Positions 43,713-52,655 are shown, counted from the first letter of the stretch. The stretch: 64,000 nt of DNA from Pseudomonas putida (GCF_028682635.1 NZ_JANHLK010000010.1:1-64000), one strand, 5' to 3'. Made by a program: numbers and translations. Notes: generated by a model not told the origin, from the letters alone.

Positions 43713-46708
43713 TGCGCACCTCCCTTGCCAAACAGCGCGCCAAGCGAGGCCCGCAGTCGCGCCCACCAGCCGGTGGAGATGGCTTGGCCGCTGACCCGTT
43801 GCGACAGGCGAGTAAAGATTTGTCCGATGATCACTTTCGAGGCCCCTTGCAACATTCGGCCGCCGACCGCGGCGACTTTGCCGCTGACCGCCACCTGGTA
43901 TTGGTATTCCAGACGTGTGTGGCCATTTTCCAGTTGGACGAAACGCACCTTGGCCTGACCCTGGGCCGAACCCATCGAGCTGCTGCCGGAACCGGACAGA
44001 CGCAATGAATGCGGCGGGTCCAGATCACTCAGGGCAACCTTGGCCTCGAAGCGCGCACGGATCATGCCGACGCCGACGGTGACGTCTGCGCGGTAACGGT
44101 TTTCGCCTTCAAGCACGAGGTCGTGGCAACCGGGAATGATTGCCGCCAGCGTCTGCGGGTCGAGCAAGGTATCGAAGACCTGTTGCGGCGCAGCAGGAAT
44201 CACCACCGAGTCGTTGGCCCGCAGTGCCGGTCCACCGGCAGGTGCTGCGTCCAGGTTTTCATCGGCCTCCATACCTGCGGGCCGTGGCGGCTCTTCGATC
44301 CCGATCAGCGTGCGTACTTTCGATGGCGTCAGTGGCAGGCGGATGTCCGAGCGACCGAGGGCGTCAGCCACCGCGTTGGCGATGCACACCGGCGTGCTCA
44401 TGTTGTTGCCCTCGCCCACACCCTTGGCGCCTAGAGGGGTGAATGGCGATGGCGTTTCCATGTGCAGGATCATCGGTTCGATCACTTCCGGTGCGGTCGG
44501 CACCAGATAATCGGCGAAGGTCCCGGAGAGGAAACTGCCGTCCTCGCCATAGGCGAACTCTTCCATCAGCGCCGCGCCGAGGCCTTGGGTGAAGCCACCA
44601 CGAATCTGGCCATCGACCAGCGCCGGGTTGAGCAGGCGGCCGGCGTCATGGCAGGTGACGTAGCGATCGATGTGGATCTCGCCGGTCATGCGGTCGATTT
44701 CCAGACCACAGATGTCGAAGACAAAGCCGTAGCACAGCGAGCTGTTGACCTGATCCTGGTCGTCCGGGGCCACCAATTGCGGCGGGCTCCAGAACGCGGT
44801 TTCGCGCAGTCCGCCACTTTCACCTTCCGGCAGCAGGCCCGGCGACCAGTGGGTCGCACCGGCAATCCGATGGAATGGCGCGACCGCTCCGCCATTGACC
44901 ACAAAAATCTTGCCGCCGGCGAAACGAATATCTTCGGGGCTGGCCTGCAATTGCTCGGCGGCAATCGCGGCGAGGCGATCGCGGATCTTCAGCGCCGCCT
45001 TGTAGACGGCACCGGCCACAGCGCCGGCGAAGCGGCTGGAATAGTTGCCCGAGGCAATCGACCAAGCGTCCTTCTGGGTATCCAGTTCGACGTTGACCAC
45101 GATGGATTCCAGCGCAACCCCAAGCACTTCAGCGACGACCTGAGCGACGGTGGTTTGATGGCCCTGCCCTTGCGGTGCCGAGGACACGTGCACACTGACG
45201 TCACCCAATGGGCCGACGTTGATGGTGGCGGTGGCGACAGCGCCGTTTTTCGGACCGGCCTTGCGCCGCTCTTCGGGTGTCATCGCGGTGGTGATGTATC
45301 CCATGTTGGAAATCGAAGGCTCGATGACGGCGGCATAACCGATGCCGTAGATCCGGCCTTCGGCACGCGCCTGATCACGACGTTCGAGCAACTCGTCGAG
45401 TCCACCGTCAGCCGCCGCCAAGGCAATGCCTGCCTGGTAATTGCCGGAATCGAGCAACGCACCGGCGGCCGCGCGATAAGGGAAGGCATCGGCCGGCACC
45501 AGGTTGCGGCGGATCACGTCCAACGGATCAAGCTTCAACTGCACGGCGATGTGTTGCAGCAGACGCTCCAGGGCGAAATACACCTGTGGGCCACCAAAAC
45601 CACGGTTCAGGCCGGAAGGGGTTTTGTTGGTCAGCACCACTCGGTTGCGCACTTGCAAATTACGGATCGCGTAGGCCCCCGTCAGGTTGCCGTGCATGCG
45701 GTAGAAAGTCGCCGGTTCAGGCGCTCTCAGGTAGGCACCACAATCGTCGATCTGGTCATAACGCAAAGCGGTGATGCGGCCATCTGCTTCTACCGCTGCT
45801 TCAATTTCGGTCACCCGATTGGTCGCCGAGGAAGCCCCCTGCAAATGTTCCAGACGGTCCTCGACCCACTTCACCGGTGCGCCGACCTTGCGTGACGCCA
45901 GGCCCATCATCACCACGTAAGGGAAAACCCCTTGCTTGATGCCAAAGCTGCCGCCGGAGTCTTTCGGTGTGCGCAAACGCAAGCGGTTGCCGGGCACATT
46001 CAGTGCACGGGCCATGACCGTGTGCAACGCATAGGGGCCCTGAAAATTGGCCAGCACGTCATAAATGCCGGTGGCGCGCTCGTACTGAGCGAGCACTACA
46101 TAGCATTCAATGGGTGTGCAGGAACTGCGCGGAAACTTCACTTTGAGCGAGACTTTGTGCGGCGCCTGCTCGAACGCCTGCTCCGGCTCGCCATAACGAA
46201 AGCGTCGTTCGTTGACCACGTTGCTGCCGACGGCTTCGTGCAGGATCGGCGCCTGTTCGGCGGTGGCCCGTTCGGGATCGATGATCGGGGGCAGCGGCTC
46301 GTATTCAACGCGCACACCTTCGATGGCGTCCTCGGCCAGATAGCGGCTCTCGGCGATCACCACGGCCACCGGCTCTCCGACATAGCGCACCTTGTCCACG
46401 GCGACGCACCAGTGCTCCATCGGCTGACGCACACCCACCGGGAACGGCAGCGCCCAGCGTTTGACGTCTTCGCCGACCAGCACGCCGTGCACGCCTTTCA
46501 TCAGCAGCGCTTTGGAAAAGTCCACCGAGGTGATCCGCGCATGAGCGTGGGGTGAACGGATAATTGCGGCATGCAGCGTACCCGGCGGGATCGCAGCGTC
46601 ATCGGCATAGCAGCCGAGACCGCGCAACAATGCGGCGTCCTCGACACGGGTCTGACGGGCGCCGATGTGGCCGGTCTGGCTTTCGGTAGCAGGTTGGAAA
46701 CTAGTCAT
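43709..46708 (-). CDS. hmfA: molybdenum hydroxylase large subunit fused to CoxG/SRPBCC domain
   Basis: A 999-residue protein. Residues 1 to about 810 are the Mo-cofactor large subunit ('DAALLRGLGCYADDAAIPPG' near the start; 'GLNRGFGGPQVYFALERLLQ'; 'GAKGVGEGNNMSTPVCIANA' close to the end). The CO-dehydrogenase AYxCSFR loop is absent. Residues 833-999 form a CoxG-type SRPBCC domain ('VVIPAAPQQVFDTLLDPQTL'), usually a separate protein. With B and C it should hydroxylate an acyl-CoA such as 2-furoyl-CoA. The upstream 137-bp repeat begins 16 bp from its start. Confidence 0.82.
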   Translation of the reverse strand: MTSFQPATESQTGHIGARQTRVEDAALLRGLGCYADDAAIPPGTLHAAIIRSPHAHARITSVDFSKALLMKGVHGVLVGEDVKRWALPFPVGVRQPMEHWCVAVDKVRYVGEPVAVVIAESRYLAEDAIEGVRVEYEPLPPIIDPERATAEQAPILHEAVGSNVVNERRFRYGEPEQAFEQAPHKVSLKVKFPRSSCTPIECYVVLAQYERATGIYDVLANFQGPYALHTVMARALNVPGNRLRLRTPKDSGGSFGIKQGVFPYVVMMGLASRKVGAPVKWVEDRLEHLQGASSATNRVTEIEAAVEADGRITALRYDQIDDCGAYLRAPEPATFYRMHGNLTGAYAIRNLQVRNRVVLTNKTPSGLNRGFGGPQVYFALERLLQHIAVQLKLDPLDVIRRNLVPADAFPYRAAAGALLDSGNYQAGIALAAADGGLDELLERRDQARAEGRIYGIGYAAVIEPSISNMGYITTAMTPEERRKAGPKNGAVATATINVGPLGDVSVHVSSAPQGQGHQTTVAQVVAEVLGVALESIVVNVELDTQKDAWSIASGNYSSRFAGAVAGAVYKAALKIRDRLAAIAAEQLQASPEDIRFAGGKIFVVNGGAVAPFHRIAGATHWSPGLLPEGESGGLRETAFWSPPQLVAPDDQDQVNSSLCYGFVFDICGLEIDRMTGEIHIDRYVTCHDAGRLLNPALVDGQIRGGFTQGLGAALMEEFAYGEDGSFLSGTFADYLVPTAPEVIEPMILHMETPSPFTPLGAKGVGEGNNMSTPVCIANAVADALGRSDIRLPLTPSKVRTLIGIEEPPRPAGMEADENLDAAPAGGPALRANDSVVIPAAPQQVFDTLLDPQTLAAIIPGCHDLVLEGENRYRADVTVGVGMIRARFEAKVALSDLDPPHSLRLSGSGSSSMGSAQGQAKVRFVQLENGHTRLEYQYQVAVSGKVAAVGGRMLQGASKVIIGQIFTRLSQRVSGQAISTGWWARLRASLGALFGKGGAQ

Positions 46709-46723
46709 TTTTTCGCGGCTCTT

Positions 46724-46860
46724 GTTGTTTTGCAGCGCGATAGCGTTAGAGCCGAGTGTGTGAGAAAGGCGCAGGGAGCGCCCTGCCTGGGGAGAGGGAG
46801 TTCTGCGTTGGAGTCTGACAATTTGCCTTAGCGTCTGATTTTCAGGTTTGGGACCGGACA
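46724..46860. repeat. 137-bp direct repeat, copy B (upstream of hmfA)
   Basis: This copy fills almost the whole gap between the GGDEF/EAL gene and hmfA. It is about 85% identical to 32630-32766. The two copies flank 14.1 kb that contain the catabolic cluster. Because both lie upstream of a minus-strand gene, a shared promoter or operator is likely. Confidence 0.85.
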
Positions 46861-46870
46861 GAATTGCCGG

Positions 46871-49081
46871 TCAGGGATGGGACGCGAGAAGGCTCAGGAA
46901 CGCTTCGACTTCTGCATAGGGCATCGGTTTGGCAAAGAAATACCCCTGAAAAATATCGCAGCGACTGCCCTTCAGGAAATCCACCTGAAACGCCGTTTCC
47001 ACGCCTTCGGCGACCACCGTCAGGCTGAGGTGATGGGCCATGGAAATAATGCCTTGGGTGATCGCTGCATCGTGATGGTCGGTAGCGATTTCCTGGATGA
47101 ACGAGCGGTCAATCTTGATCTTGTCGATGGGCAAACGCTTGAGGTAGCTGAGGCTGGAAAAACCGGTGCCGAAATCATCGAGCGCAATGCACACCCCCAA
47201 CGCCTTGAGCCGGTGCAATGTGTCGATCGCCTGTTCAGCGTTATGCAACAGAAGCGACTCGGTGATCTCCAACTCCAGTTGCTCACCACAGAGTCCGTGT
47301 TTCTCCAGGGTGGCTTGTACATACTGGACGAAATGGCCACGCTGAAAATGCATCGGCGAAATATTCACCGCCATCGAGATGCCGGTGATGCCCTGCTCGC
47401 CTAGCTGGCGCAAGTGCGCACAGGCCGTATCGAGTACCCAAAGGCTCAGCGGGATGATCTGACCACTGTCCTCTGCCACCGGCACAAACACTGCGGGTGA
47501 GATAAATCCTTTTTCAGGATGCTCCCAGCGCAGCAACGCTTCGATCCCGACCACCCGCCCCGTGCGCGCCTCTATCTGCGGTTGATAATGCAGCTTGAAC
47601 GATTGAGTTTCGATAGCCTTTTGCAGGTCATTGCGCAGGCTCGCGTGCTCGCAAACGCGCTGATTGAGATCGCTGGTGTACCACTGAAAGTTGTTGCGCC
47701 CTTGCTGCTTGGCTTTGTACATGGCCATGTCAGCCTGCTGGATCAGCTGCATCGGCTGCTCGATGTGACCATCGCTCAGGGTGATGCCAATACTTGCACT
47801 CACGTGCAGGTCAATGCCCTGGATGCAGTAGGGTCTGGCAATGCTGGCCATCAAGCGCTCGACCACCGGTACAACGTCCTCATCACGAAGCAGGTCCGGC
47901 AGCAGCACGATAAATTCGTCACCGCCCATGCGCACGATGGTGTCACCGGGACGAACCTGCCGGGTCATACGCTGCGCCACCTCAATCAGCACCTGATCGC
48001 CGAAGTAATGCCCGATCGAATCGTTGATGGATTTGAATCCATCCAGATCAATGCACATCACCGCCAGACGACGCTTGCGCCGACGACTGATGTGACAATC
48101 CAGCATAAGCCGGTCTTCAAGCGAAACACGGTTAAGCAAACCGGTCAGGCGGTCATGGCTGGCGTTGAAACTCAATTGGCGCTCGAAATGCTTTTGCTCG
48201 CTGATGTCTCGGGCTATGCCAAATACCCCGACGATCTCTCCGTTGACCATGATCGGCAGGTTGGAAATGTCCATGGTCAGCAATTTATCACTCTCGTCGA
48301 GAAGCCGTGCCTCGAAGCGTTGAGGCTCTCCAGCGCGGGCTGCGGAAAAATGCTGACTGACCCGTTCCAGGTCTTCTTCGAGCAACAGGCGGGAAAAGTG
48401 ATGACCGAGGAAATCGGTTGCGGTGTGCGGTTTCAGCTTCAGGCCTGCCGGATTCACACTCTGGATGTTGCCGGCCAGATCGAGGGCGAACACCGGGTTG
48501 GGGTTGTAGGTGAACAATGATCGAAAACGTTGTTCGCTTTCCTCCAGACGTTGGCCGTCACGTTCGCGGCGGATCGCAATGACTGCCAGTTGGGCTGCAA
48601 AGGCCAATCGTTGAATCTGCGCCTCGTCCGGCGCATGGGCGCGGTTCTGGTACAGGGCAAATGTACCCAACACGTTTCCTTGATGGGAGAGCAACGGCAC
48701 CGACCAGCAGGAACGCAGGTTATGCCCCAGCGCCAGGCTGCGGAAACGCTCCCAGTTTGGGTCCTGGGCGATGTCTTCGGTGACCACAAGCTCGCGCCGG
48801 AATGCTGCGGTGCCGCAGGTTCCTTCCTGTGGACCAATGGCCATTCCATGAATCGCCTCGCTGTACTCGGCCGGCAGCCCGGGCGCCGCGCCGCTTAGCA
48901 AGTGTTTGCCCTCGGCATCAGTGAGCAGGATAGAGCAGAAAGTTTCGGGGGTCTGTGCGTCGTGCATCTGACAGATGGCGCAGAGTATGTCGCCCAGATG
49001 ATGGTCGGTCGCGATCATGCCGAGAATGTCACGTTGCGACTCGGGGAAGGTCTTGCTGTGAAAGCTCGGACGAGTATTCAT
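46871..49081 (-). CDS. GAF-PAS-GGDEF-EAL cyclic-di-GMP protein
   Basis: A 736-residue sensor: GAF domain (about 30-170), PAS domain (about 180-300, 'QRFRSLFTYNPNPVFALDLA'), GGDEF ('MGGDEFIVLLP', intact) and EAL ('VVGIEALLRWEHPEKGF', intact, with 'ALDDFGTGFSSLSYLKRLP'). It may make or break cyclic-di-GMP in response to a small ligand or redox state. The ATG at 49081 has AGGA upstream. It is immediately upstream of hmfA; a scar of a second copy lies at 32.8 kb. Confidence 0.88.
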   Translation of the reverse strand: MNTRPSFHSKTFPESQRDILGMIATDHHLGDILCAICQMHDAQTPETFCSILLTDAEGKHLLSGAAPGLPAEYSEAIHGMAIGPQEGTCGTAAFRRELVVTEDIAQDPNWERFRSLALGHNLRSCWSVPLLSHQGNVLGTFALYQNRAHAPDEAQIQRLAFAAQLAVIAIRRERDGQRLEESEQRFRSLFTYNPNPVFALDLAGNIQSVNPAGLKLKPHTATDFLGHHFSRLLLEEDLERVSQHFSAARAGEPQRFEARLLDESDKLLTMDISNLPIMVNGEIVGVFGIARDISEQKHFERQLSFNASHDRLTGLLNRVSLEDRLMLDCHISRRRKRRLAVMCIDLDGFKSINDSIGHYFGDQVLIEVAQRMTRQVRPGDTIVRMGGDEFIVLLPDLLRDEDVVPVVERLMASIARPYCIQGIDLHVSASIGITLSDGHIEQPMQLIQQADMAMYKAKQQGRNNFQWYTSDLNQRVCEHASLRNDLQKAIETQSFKLHYQPQIEARTGRVVGIEALLRWEHPEKGFISPAVFVPVAEDSGQIIPLSLWVLDTACAHLRQLGEQGITGISMAVNISPMHFQRGHFVQYVQATLEKHGLCGEQLELEITESLLLHNAEQAIDTLHRLKALGVCIALDDFGTGFSSLSYLKRLPIDKIKIDRSFIQEIATDHHDAAITQGIISMAHHLSLTVVAEGVETAFQVDFLKGSRCDIFQGYFFAKPMPYAEVEAFLSLLASHP

Positions 49082-49611
49082 GGTGGTTCCTGAAGACTCT
49101 CGAGGTCGTCCGGTCTTCAGAGAGCCTGAAACAGTGGGCGGCCGATCACTGTCCACTAGTGCGTCGGACGCGCACTCTATAGAGCACCGACCCGCTAAAA
49201 AAAGGCTCAGATCCAACATAAAAAACAGTATCAGATTGCCGCCGTTTGGCTGGAATGGTCGGGGTGCTCCGTTCTGCTGGGCCGGACAGTTCGGAAGCTG
49301 CAGCCCGGTTTCCATGAACTTGGACCGATGAACATTTCCACGCCAATAGCCTTCGGACCTGCCGCAAAACATAGTAACGGCCTGCCTATGAACATATGAC
49401 ATGGCCCACTTGTAAAATCGTGTATTAGAGGGTTCCCCGCTTTATGTGAGCTGCACCTGGAAACCTGAGATTTCGAATAAAACCTGGATCTGAAAATCAA
49501 GGCGTTACCTGGTGCGGCGAATCCGTGTGCGCGGCGCACTGGCAACGACCTCTCACAAATTTTTCACATCGTCTTACGTACAGTCGATCTAGCTCCTTTT
49601 GTGATTCCCAG
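49082..49611. other. gene-free stretch before an orphan terminator
   Basis: No gene recognised. A strong plus-strand terminator at 49612-49639 has no coding sequence before it on that strand, so a small RNA ending there is possible. A TACAGT at about 49580 could be its -10. Confidence 0.4.
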
Positions 49612-49639
49612 CCCGCGCTCCCCATCGCGGGTTTTTTTT
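49612..49639 (+). terminator. strong Rho-independent terminator without an upstream gene
   Basis: CCCGCG (49612-49617) and CGCGGG (49626-49631) form a stem with an 8-base loop, followed by eight T residues (49632-49639). The next plus-strand gene starts at 49793, so this terminator ends some short transcript to its left. Confidence 0.8.
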
Positions 49640-49792
49640 CGTCCGCAAAAACTGCGGACCGCTTGGAATTCTGAACTGTCTCATCTCAGTTGACAGTCAA
49701 ACGCATTTCACCTGCTTTTTCCGCACCCTCCAGATCCTTAATCTGAGCCCATGTTGAACGACAACATTCACTCACTTCAAAAGGACTTCATC

Positions 49793-50425
49793 ATGAGCAA
49801 CGCTACCTACAACCGCTTGAACAAAGACGACGCAGTAGTGCTGCTGGTCGACCACCAGACCGGCCTGATTTCTCTGGTTCAGGATTTTTCACCCAACGAG
49901 TTCAAGAACAACGTACTGGCCCTGGCAGACGTCGCCAGGTTTTTCGAACTGCCGACCATTCTCACCACCAGTTTTGAACAAGGCCCGAATGGCCCATTGG
50001 TGCCAGAGCTGAAAGAGATGTTTCCTGAGGCGCCTTATATCGCCCGTCCAGGTCAAATCAACGCGTGGGATAACGAAGATTTCGTCAAGGCAATCAAGGC
50101 CACCGGTCGCAAGCAATTGATCATCGCCGGCGTGGTCACGGACGTCTGCGTAGCGTTTCCGACCCTGTCGGCACTGGCAGAAGGCTTTGAGGTGTTCGTG
50201 GTGACCGACTCTTCCGGCACGTTCAACACTACTGTGCAACAGGCATCCTGGAACCGCATGACACAGGCCGGTGCGCAAATGATGAACTGGTTCTCGGTGG
50301 CCTGTGAGCTACAGCGCGATTGGCGCAACGACATCGAAGGCCTGGGTAATCTCTTGTCCCAGCGCATTCCAAACTATCGCAACTTGATGAACAGCTACTC
50401 GGCGTTGACTGCACGCCAATCGTAA
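49793..50425 (+). CDS. ycaC: YcaC-like isochorismatase family hydrolase
   Basis: A 210-residue cysteine hydrolase closely resembling E. coli YcaC ('QINAWDNEDFVKAIKATGRK', 'AGVVTDVCVAFPTLSALAEG', 'VACELQRDWRNDIEGLGNLL'). Asp20 and Cys119 are the acid and nucleophile. Natural substrate of YcaC is unknown. The ATG at 49793 has AAGGA upstream. A decayed piece of a similar gene is at 53.7 kb. Confidence 0.88.
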   Translation: MSNATYNRLNKDDAVVLLVDHQTGLISLVQDFSPNEFKNNVLALADVARFFELPTILTTSFEQGPNGPLVPELKEMFPEAPYIARPGQINAWDNEDFVKAIKATGRKQLIIAGVVTDVCVAFPTLSALAEGFEVFVVTDSSGTFNTTVQQASWNRMTQAGAQMMNWFSVACELQRDWRNDIEGLGNLLSQRIPNYRNLMNSYSALTARQS

Positions 50426-50438
50426 GTCTGGTTTGAAA

Positions 50439-50466
50439 CCCAAGGCCCGCTTTTGCGGGCTTTGGG
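50439..50466 (+). terminator. Rho-independent-like hairpin after ycaC
   Basis: CCCAAGGCCCGC-TTTT-GCGGGCTTTGGG forms a 12-bp stem (one G-T pair) 13 bp after the ycaC stop. The T-run after it is short. Confidence 0.6.
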
Positions 50467-50767
50467 CATAGGTTTCATGGTGAACTCTCGCCCATTGCGC
50501 TTGATGAAACTCCCCTCCCCCCATGCGGCTTGATTCGATTATTCACAATTCGTACTGAACGCAATTTTACAGCCGCCACCGCACCATATCCGCACCAACC
50601 TCATGCTCCTGCCGCCTGCAGCTAACGTCCGATATGTCGGATTCACCCATTCACAGAGTAAAGACCTAAAGATCTCTCTGTATGGTTCAACGCTCGCGCA
50701 TACCTGGAATCAGTATGACGCCGGTGCCAAAACCAAGCTTCCACTGGGGGAGGATTTGGATTTGTGA
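50467..50767. other. gene-free stretch
   Basis: I see no gene or clear signal between the ycaC terminator and the end of the DUF1330 gene. Confidence 0.4.
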
Positions 50768-51163
50768 CTATTGCGGCGGTACTCCCTCGATCAAGTAGAC
50801 ATCGGTATTGGCTGAACGCTGGCGGACTTTCCTCAGTTCGGTGTACTCCGCAGAGTTGTACCAAGCCTGGGCTTTTTCGACGCTCGCAAACTCGATGACA
50901 ACACGGCGTCGCTTTGGCGCTTCACCTTCAAGCGAGATGGTCTTCCCACCACGCACGATGAAATGCCCTCCATAGGGTTTGAAGGTTGATTCAACCTGTG
51001 CACTGTAGGGCTTCATCCCCTCGGGATCGGTAACCTCAAACTCCGCGACATAGTAGGCCGGTGGTGCTGCCGCATGGTCGTCCGATGCCATTACGCGACA
51101 ACTGCCCGCCGCAAAACACGCCAGTCCCGCCATTGCAATTGCCATCACCTTTAAATTTTTCAT
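50768..51163 (-). CDS. exported DUF1330 domain protein
   Basis: A 131-residue protein with a signal peptide ('MKNLKVMAIAMAGLACFAAG', cleavage after about residue 26) and a DUF1330 domain ('YYVAEFEVTDPEGMKPYSAQ', 'VVIEFASVEKAQAWYNSAEY'). DUF1330 is a dimeric ferredoxin-like fold related to ABM proteins; function unknown. Most family members are cytoplasmic, so export is unusual. It follows the exported ABM-fold gene by 60 bp. Confidence 0.85.
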   Translation of the reverse strand: MKNLKVMAIAMAGLACFAAGSCRVMASDDHAAAPPAYYVAEFEVTDPEGMKPYSAQVESTFKPYGGHFIVRGGKTISLEGEAPKRRRVVIEFASVEKAQAWYNSAEYTELRKVRQRSANTDVYLIEGVPPQ

Positions 51164-51223
51164 CGCTTTGCTCCATTGAAAAACCAGCTTGCCCAGCGCG
51201 CAAATCTCTTTCGAACTAGCCGG

Positions 51224-51610
51224 TTACGAGCCAGGCCGGGGGCTAAGTTCGATTGGCGTGGTTTCAATCAAGCGCTTCGACAGAATCATCGACTTGGTTG
51301 TGGCAGCGTACTTTTTGAAGTGCGGCGATTCGATATGGCTTTGGTATGCCGAGTCGCTGGCGTAGATTTCGAAGAAATGGAACCAATTTGGGCGGTCGAC
51401 TTCGGCGACGGCGTAGATTGATATGACGCCCGGCTCAACTCGAGTCGATTCCGAGATCTCTTCTTTGACTGCAGCTTGATAGGCCGCAACCTGTGCAGGA
51501 TCGATTTCGAGTTGCGCGATGCGTACCACCAAGCCATTTTCTTCGGCGGCCAGCGCTTGTCCCGCAAGTAATCCAACCAATGCGACCACTCCTAATAAAC
51601 GTTTACCCAT
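51224..51610 (-). CDS. exported antibiotic biosynthesis monooxygenase-fold protein
   Basis: A 128-residue protein with a signal peptide ending 'QALA' at about residue 21 and an ABM domain ('VVRIAQLEIDPAQVAAYQAA', 'FHFFEIYASDSAYQSHIESP'). It is a periplasmic version of the YgiN/ABM fold. GAGGGG precedes the ATG. With the DUF1330 gene it forms a two-gene unit of small exported dimers, perhaps acting on an oxidised aromatic or quinone outside the cytoplasm. Confidence 0.83.
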   Translation of the reverse strand: MGKRLLGVVALVGLLAGQALAAEENGLVVRIAQLEIDPAQVAAYQAAVKEEISESTRVEPGVISIYAVAEVDRPNWFHFFEIYASDSAYQSHIESPHFKKYAATTKSMILSKRLIETTPIELSPRPGS

Positions 51611-51626
51611 CAGGTTTCCCCCTCAT

Positions 51627-51725
51627 TCACTGCGGCAGCGCATACGCCACCACGTAATCACCCTTCTGCGTCATGGCTGAATTACCGCCAGCGCTGACGA
51701 TTAAGTATTGTTGGCCCACCGCGAG
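51627..51725 (-). pseudogene. C-terminal fragment of a PQQ-dependent dehydrogenase
   Basis: Read on the minus strand the stretch gives 'QQYLIVSAGGNSAMTQKGDY' then 'VVAYALPQ' and a stop, the last blade of a quinoprotein dehydrogenase. The intact gcd at 58.5 kb ends very similarly ('DYVMAYALP'), so this is the relic of a second such gene. Confidence 0.75.
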
Positions 51726-51764
51726 TTGGCATGCCGATTGGCATAGGTAGGTGGGTGGCGATTC

Positions 51765-51852
51765 CGAGATGGATTGGCCTGTGAAATAACCGGAGGCGCT
51801 ACTGCTTAACCAGAGAGCCGCGTCGGCGATCTCCTCTGGTGAGGACGCCCAC
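51765..51852 (-). pseudogene. C-terminal SDR fragment
   Basis: The minus strand reads 'ASSPEEIADAALWLSSSASG' then 'YFTGQSI', the characteristic late segment of SDR enzymes before the final glycine-rich turn. No other part of the gene remains, and it abuts the PQQ-dehydrogenase fragment. Confidence 0.75.
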
Positions 51853-51900
51853 GCTAATTAAGGAGTAAGAAGATGAATATGGGGCAAATGTGGGATGTTC

Positions 51901-51919
51901 TGATGAGTGTTACTCAGCA
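51901..51919 (+). promoter_or_regulatory. LysR operator upstream of the cupin gene
   Basis: TGATGAGTGTTACTCAGCA matches the palindrome at 53658-53676 at 17 of 19 positions. One copy lies upstream of the cupin gene and the other upstream of the lysR gene, so the LysR protein at 52652 probably binds both. Confidence 0.6.
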
Positions 51920-52083
51920 ATCCAGGTAGCGACTGCGCGAGAGGGCTCGAGTCAGTAGAAGCAGGCGCACAGCCGGACTAATGAGAGATATTCATTGCTT
52001 CATGTCGGTTTTGCCATGTAGTCCGCAGGAGGGTCTTGCAATAGTTTGTCAGCTCTATCGCATATCCAGCAGGAGCTTGCCTC

Positions 52084-52575
52084 ATGAGAACACTCGTCAC
52101 CGCCTCGATGCTGACTGCCGCGATCCTGTCCGACGCATCTGCGCATGCAGCGGATCTTCCGAAGGATCAAGCCATGAGTATTGTCAGGAATGGCGACCAA
52201 GCCTCACTGATGGGGGCTCCAGGCAATTTCGTCGGCAACGTAAGGATCGACCCTCTTTTCGCTGCGCGTGAACCCTCTACTGTTTCTGCGGGTGCGGTGA
52301 CATTCCAGCCGGGGGCTCGATCGGCTTGGCACACACATCCCAAAGGCCAAACGTTGGTAGTCACCACAGGCGTTGGCTGGATTCAGCAGGTGGGCGGTGA
52401 GAAAACTGTAATAAAGCCAGGCGATGTAATCTGGACACCGCCCGGCGTTAAACACTGGCACGGGGCGACCGCGACCACGGGAATGACCCATATCGCGATT
52501 CAAGAGGCTGTGGATGGAAAGAATGTCGTATGGATGGAGCCAGTCAGCGAAGCGCAATACGAGGCATCGCGATGA
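52084..52575 (+). CDS. exported cupin protein (mandelonitrile-lyase-like)
   Basis: A 163-residue single-domain cupin with a signal peptide (cleavage near 'AHA', residue 23). Metal ligands are visible: His83 and His85 in '[13 protein letters not shown]', Gln89, and a later His in '[11 protein letters not shown]'. The sequence is close in pattern to Mn-dependent cupin hydroxynitrile lyases and related decarboxylase-like cupins. The true reaction is unknown. It is convergent with LysR and shares its operator motif. Confidence 0.83.
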   Translation: MRTLVTASMLTAAILSDASAHAADLPKDQAMSIVRNGDQASLMGAPGNFVGNVRIDPLFAAREPSTVSAGAVTFQPGARSAWHTHPKGQTLVVTTGVGWIQQVGGEKTVIKPGDVIWTPPGVKHWHGATATTGMTHIAIQEAVDGKNVVWMEPVSEAQYEASR

Positions 52576-52655
52576 GGCCTTTTCAAGCAGGCGTCGCCTG
52601 CCTTGGCCTGCTCCTGGCCGATTGTGACTCAACGGATCGCGCCGGCCACCGCTAG
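52572..52655 (+). pseudogene. truncated lipoprotein gene start
   Basis: Overlapping the cupin stop (ATGA) is a 27-codon frame with a lipoprotein signal whose lipobox is LLLADC, ending at TAG 52653-52655. It looks like the 5' end of a gene that was cut off when the lysR end was joined here. A genuine tiny lipoprotein cannot be excluded. Confidence 0.5.

Noticed and set aside
44462..45895. 477-codon plus-strand frame
   Set aside because: It lies wholly antisense to the molybdo-enzyme large subunit and shows no motifs.
43709..46708. CO dehydrogenase (CoxL)
   Set aside because: The AYxCSFR active-site loop is absent and the gene neighbours (ligase, crotonase, carrier) indicate an acyl-CoA hydroxylase instead.
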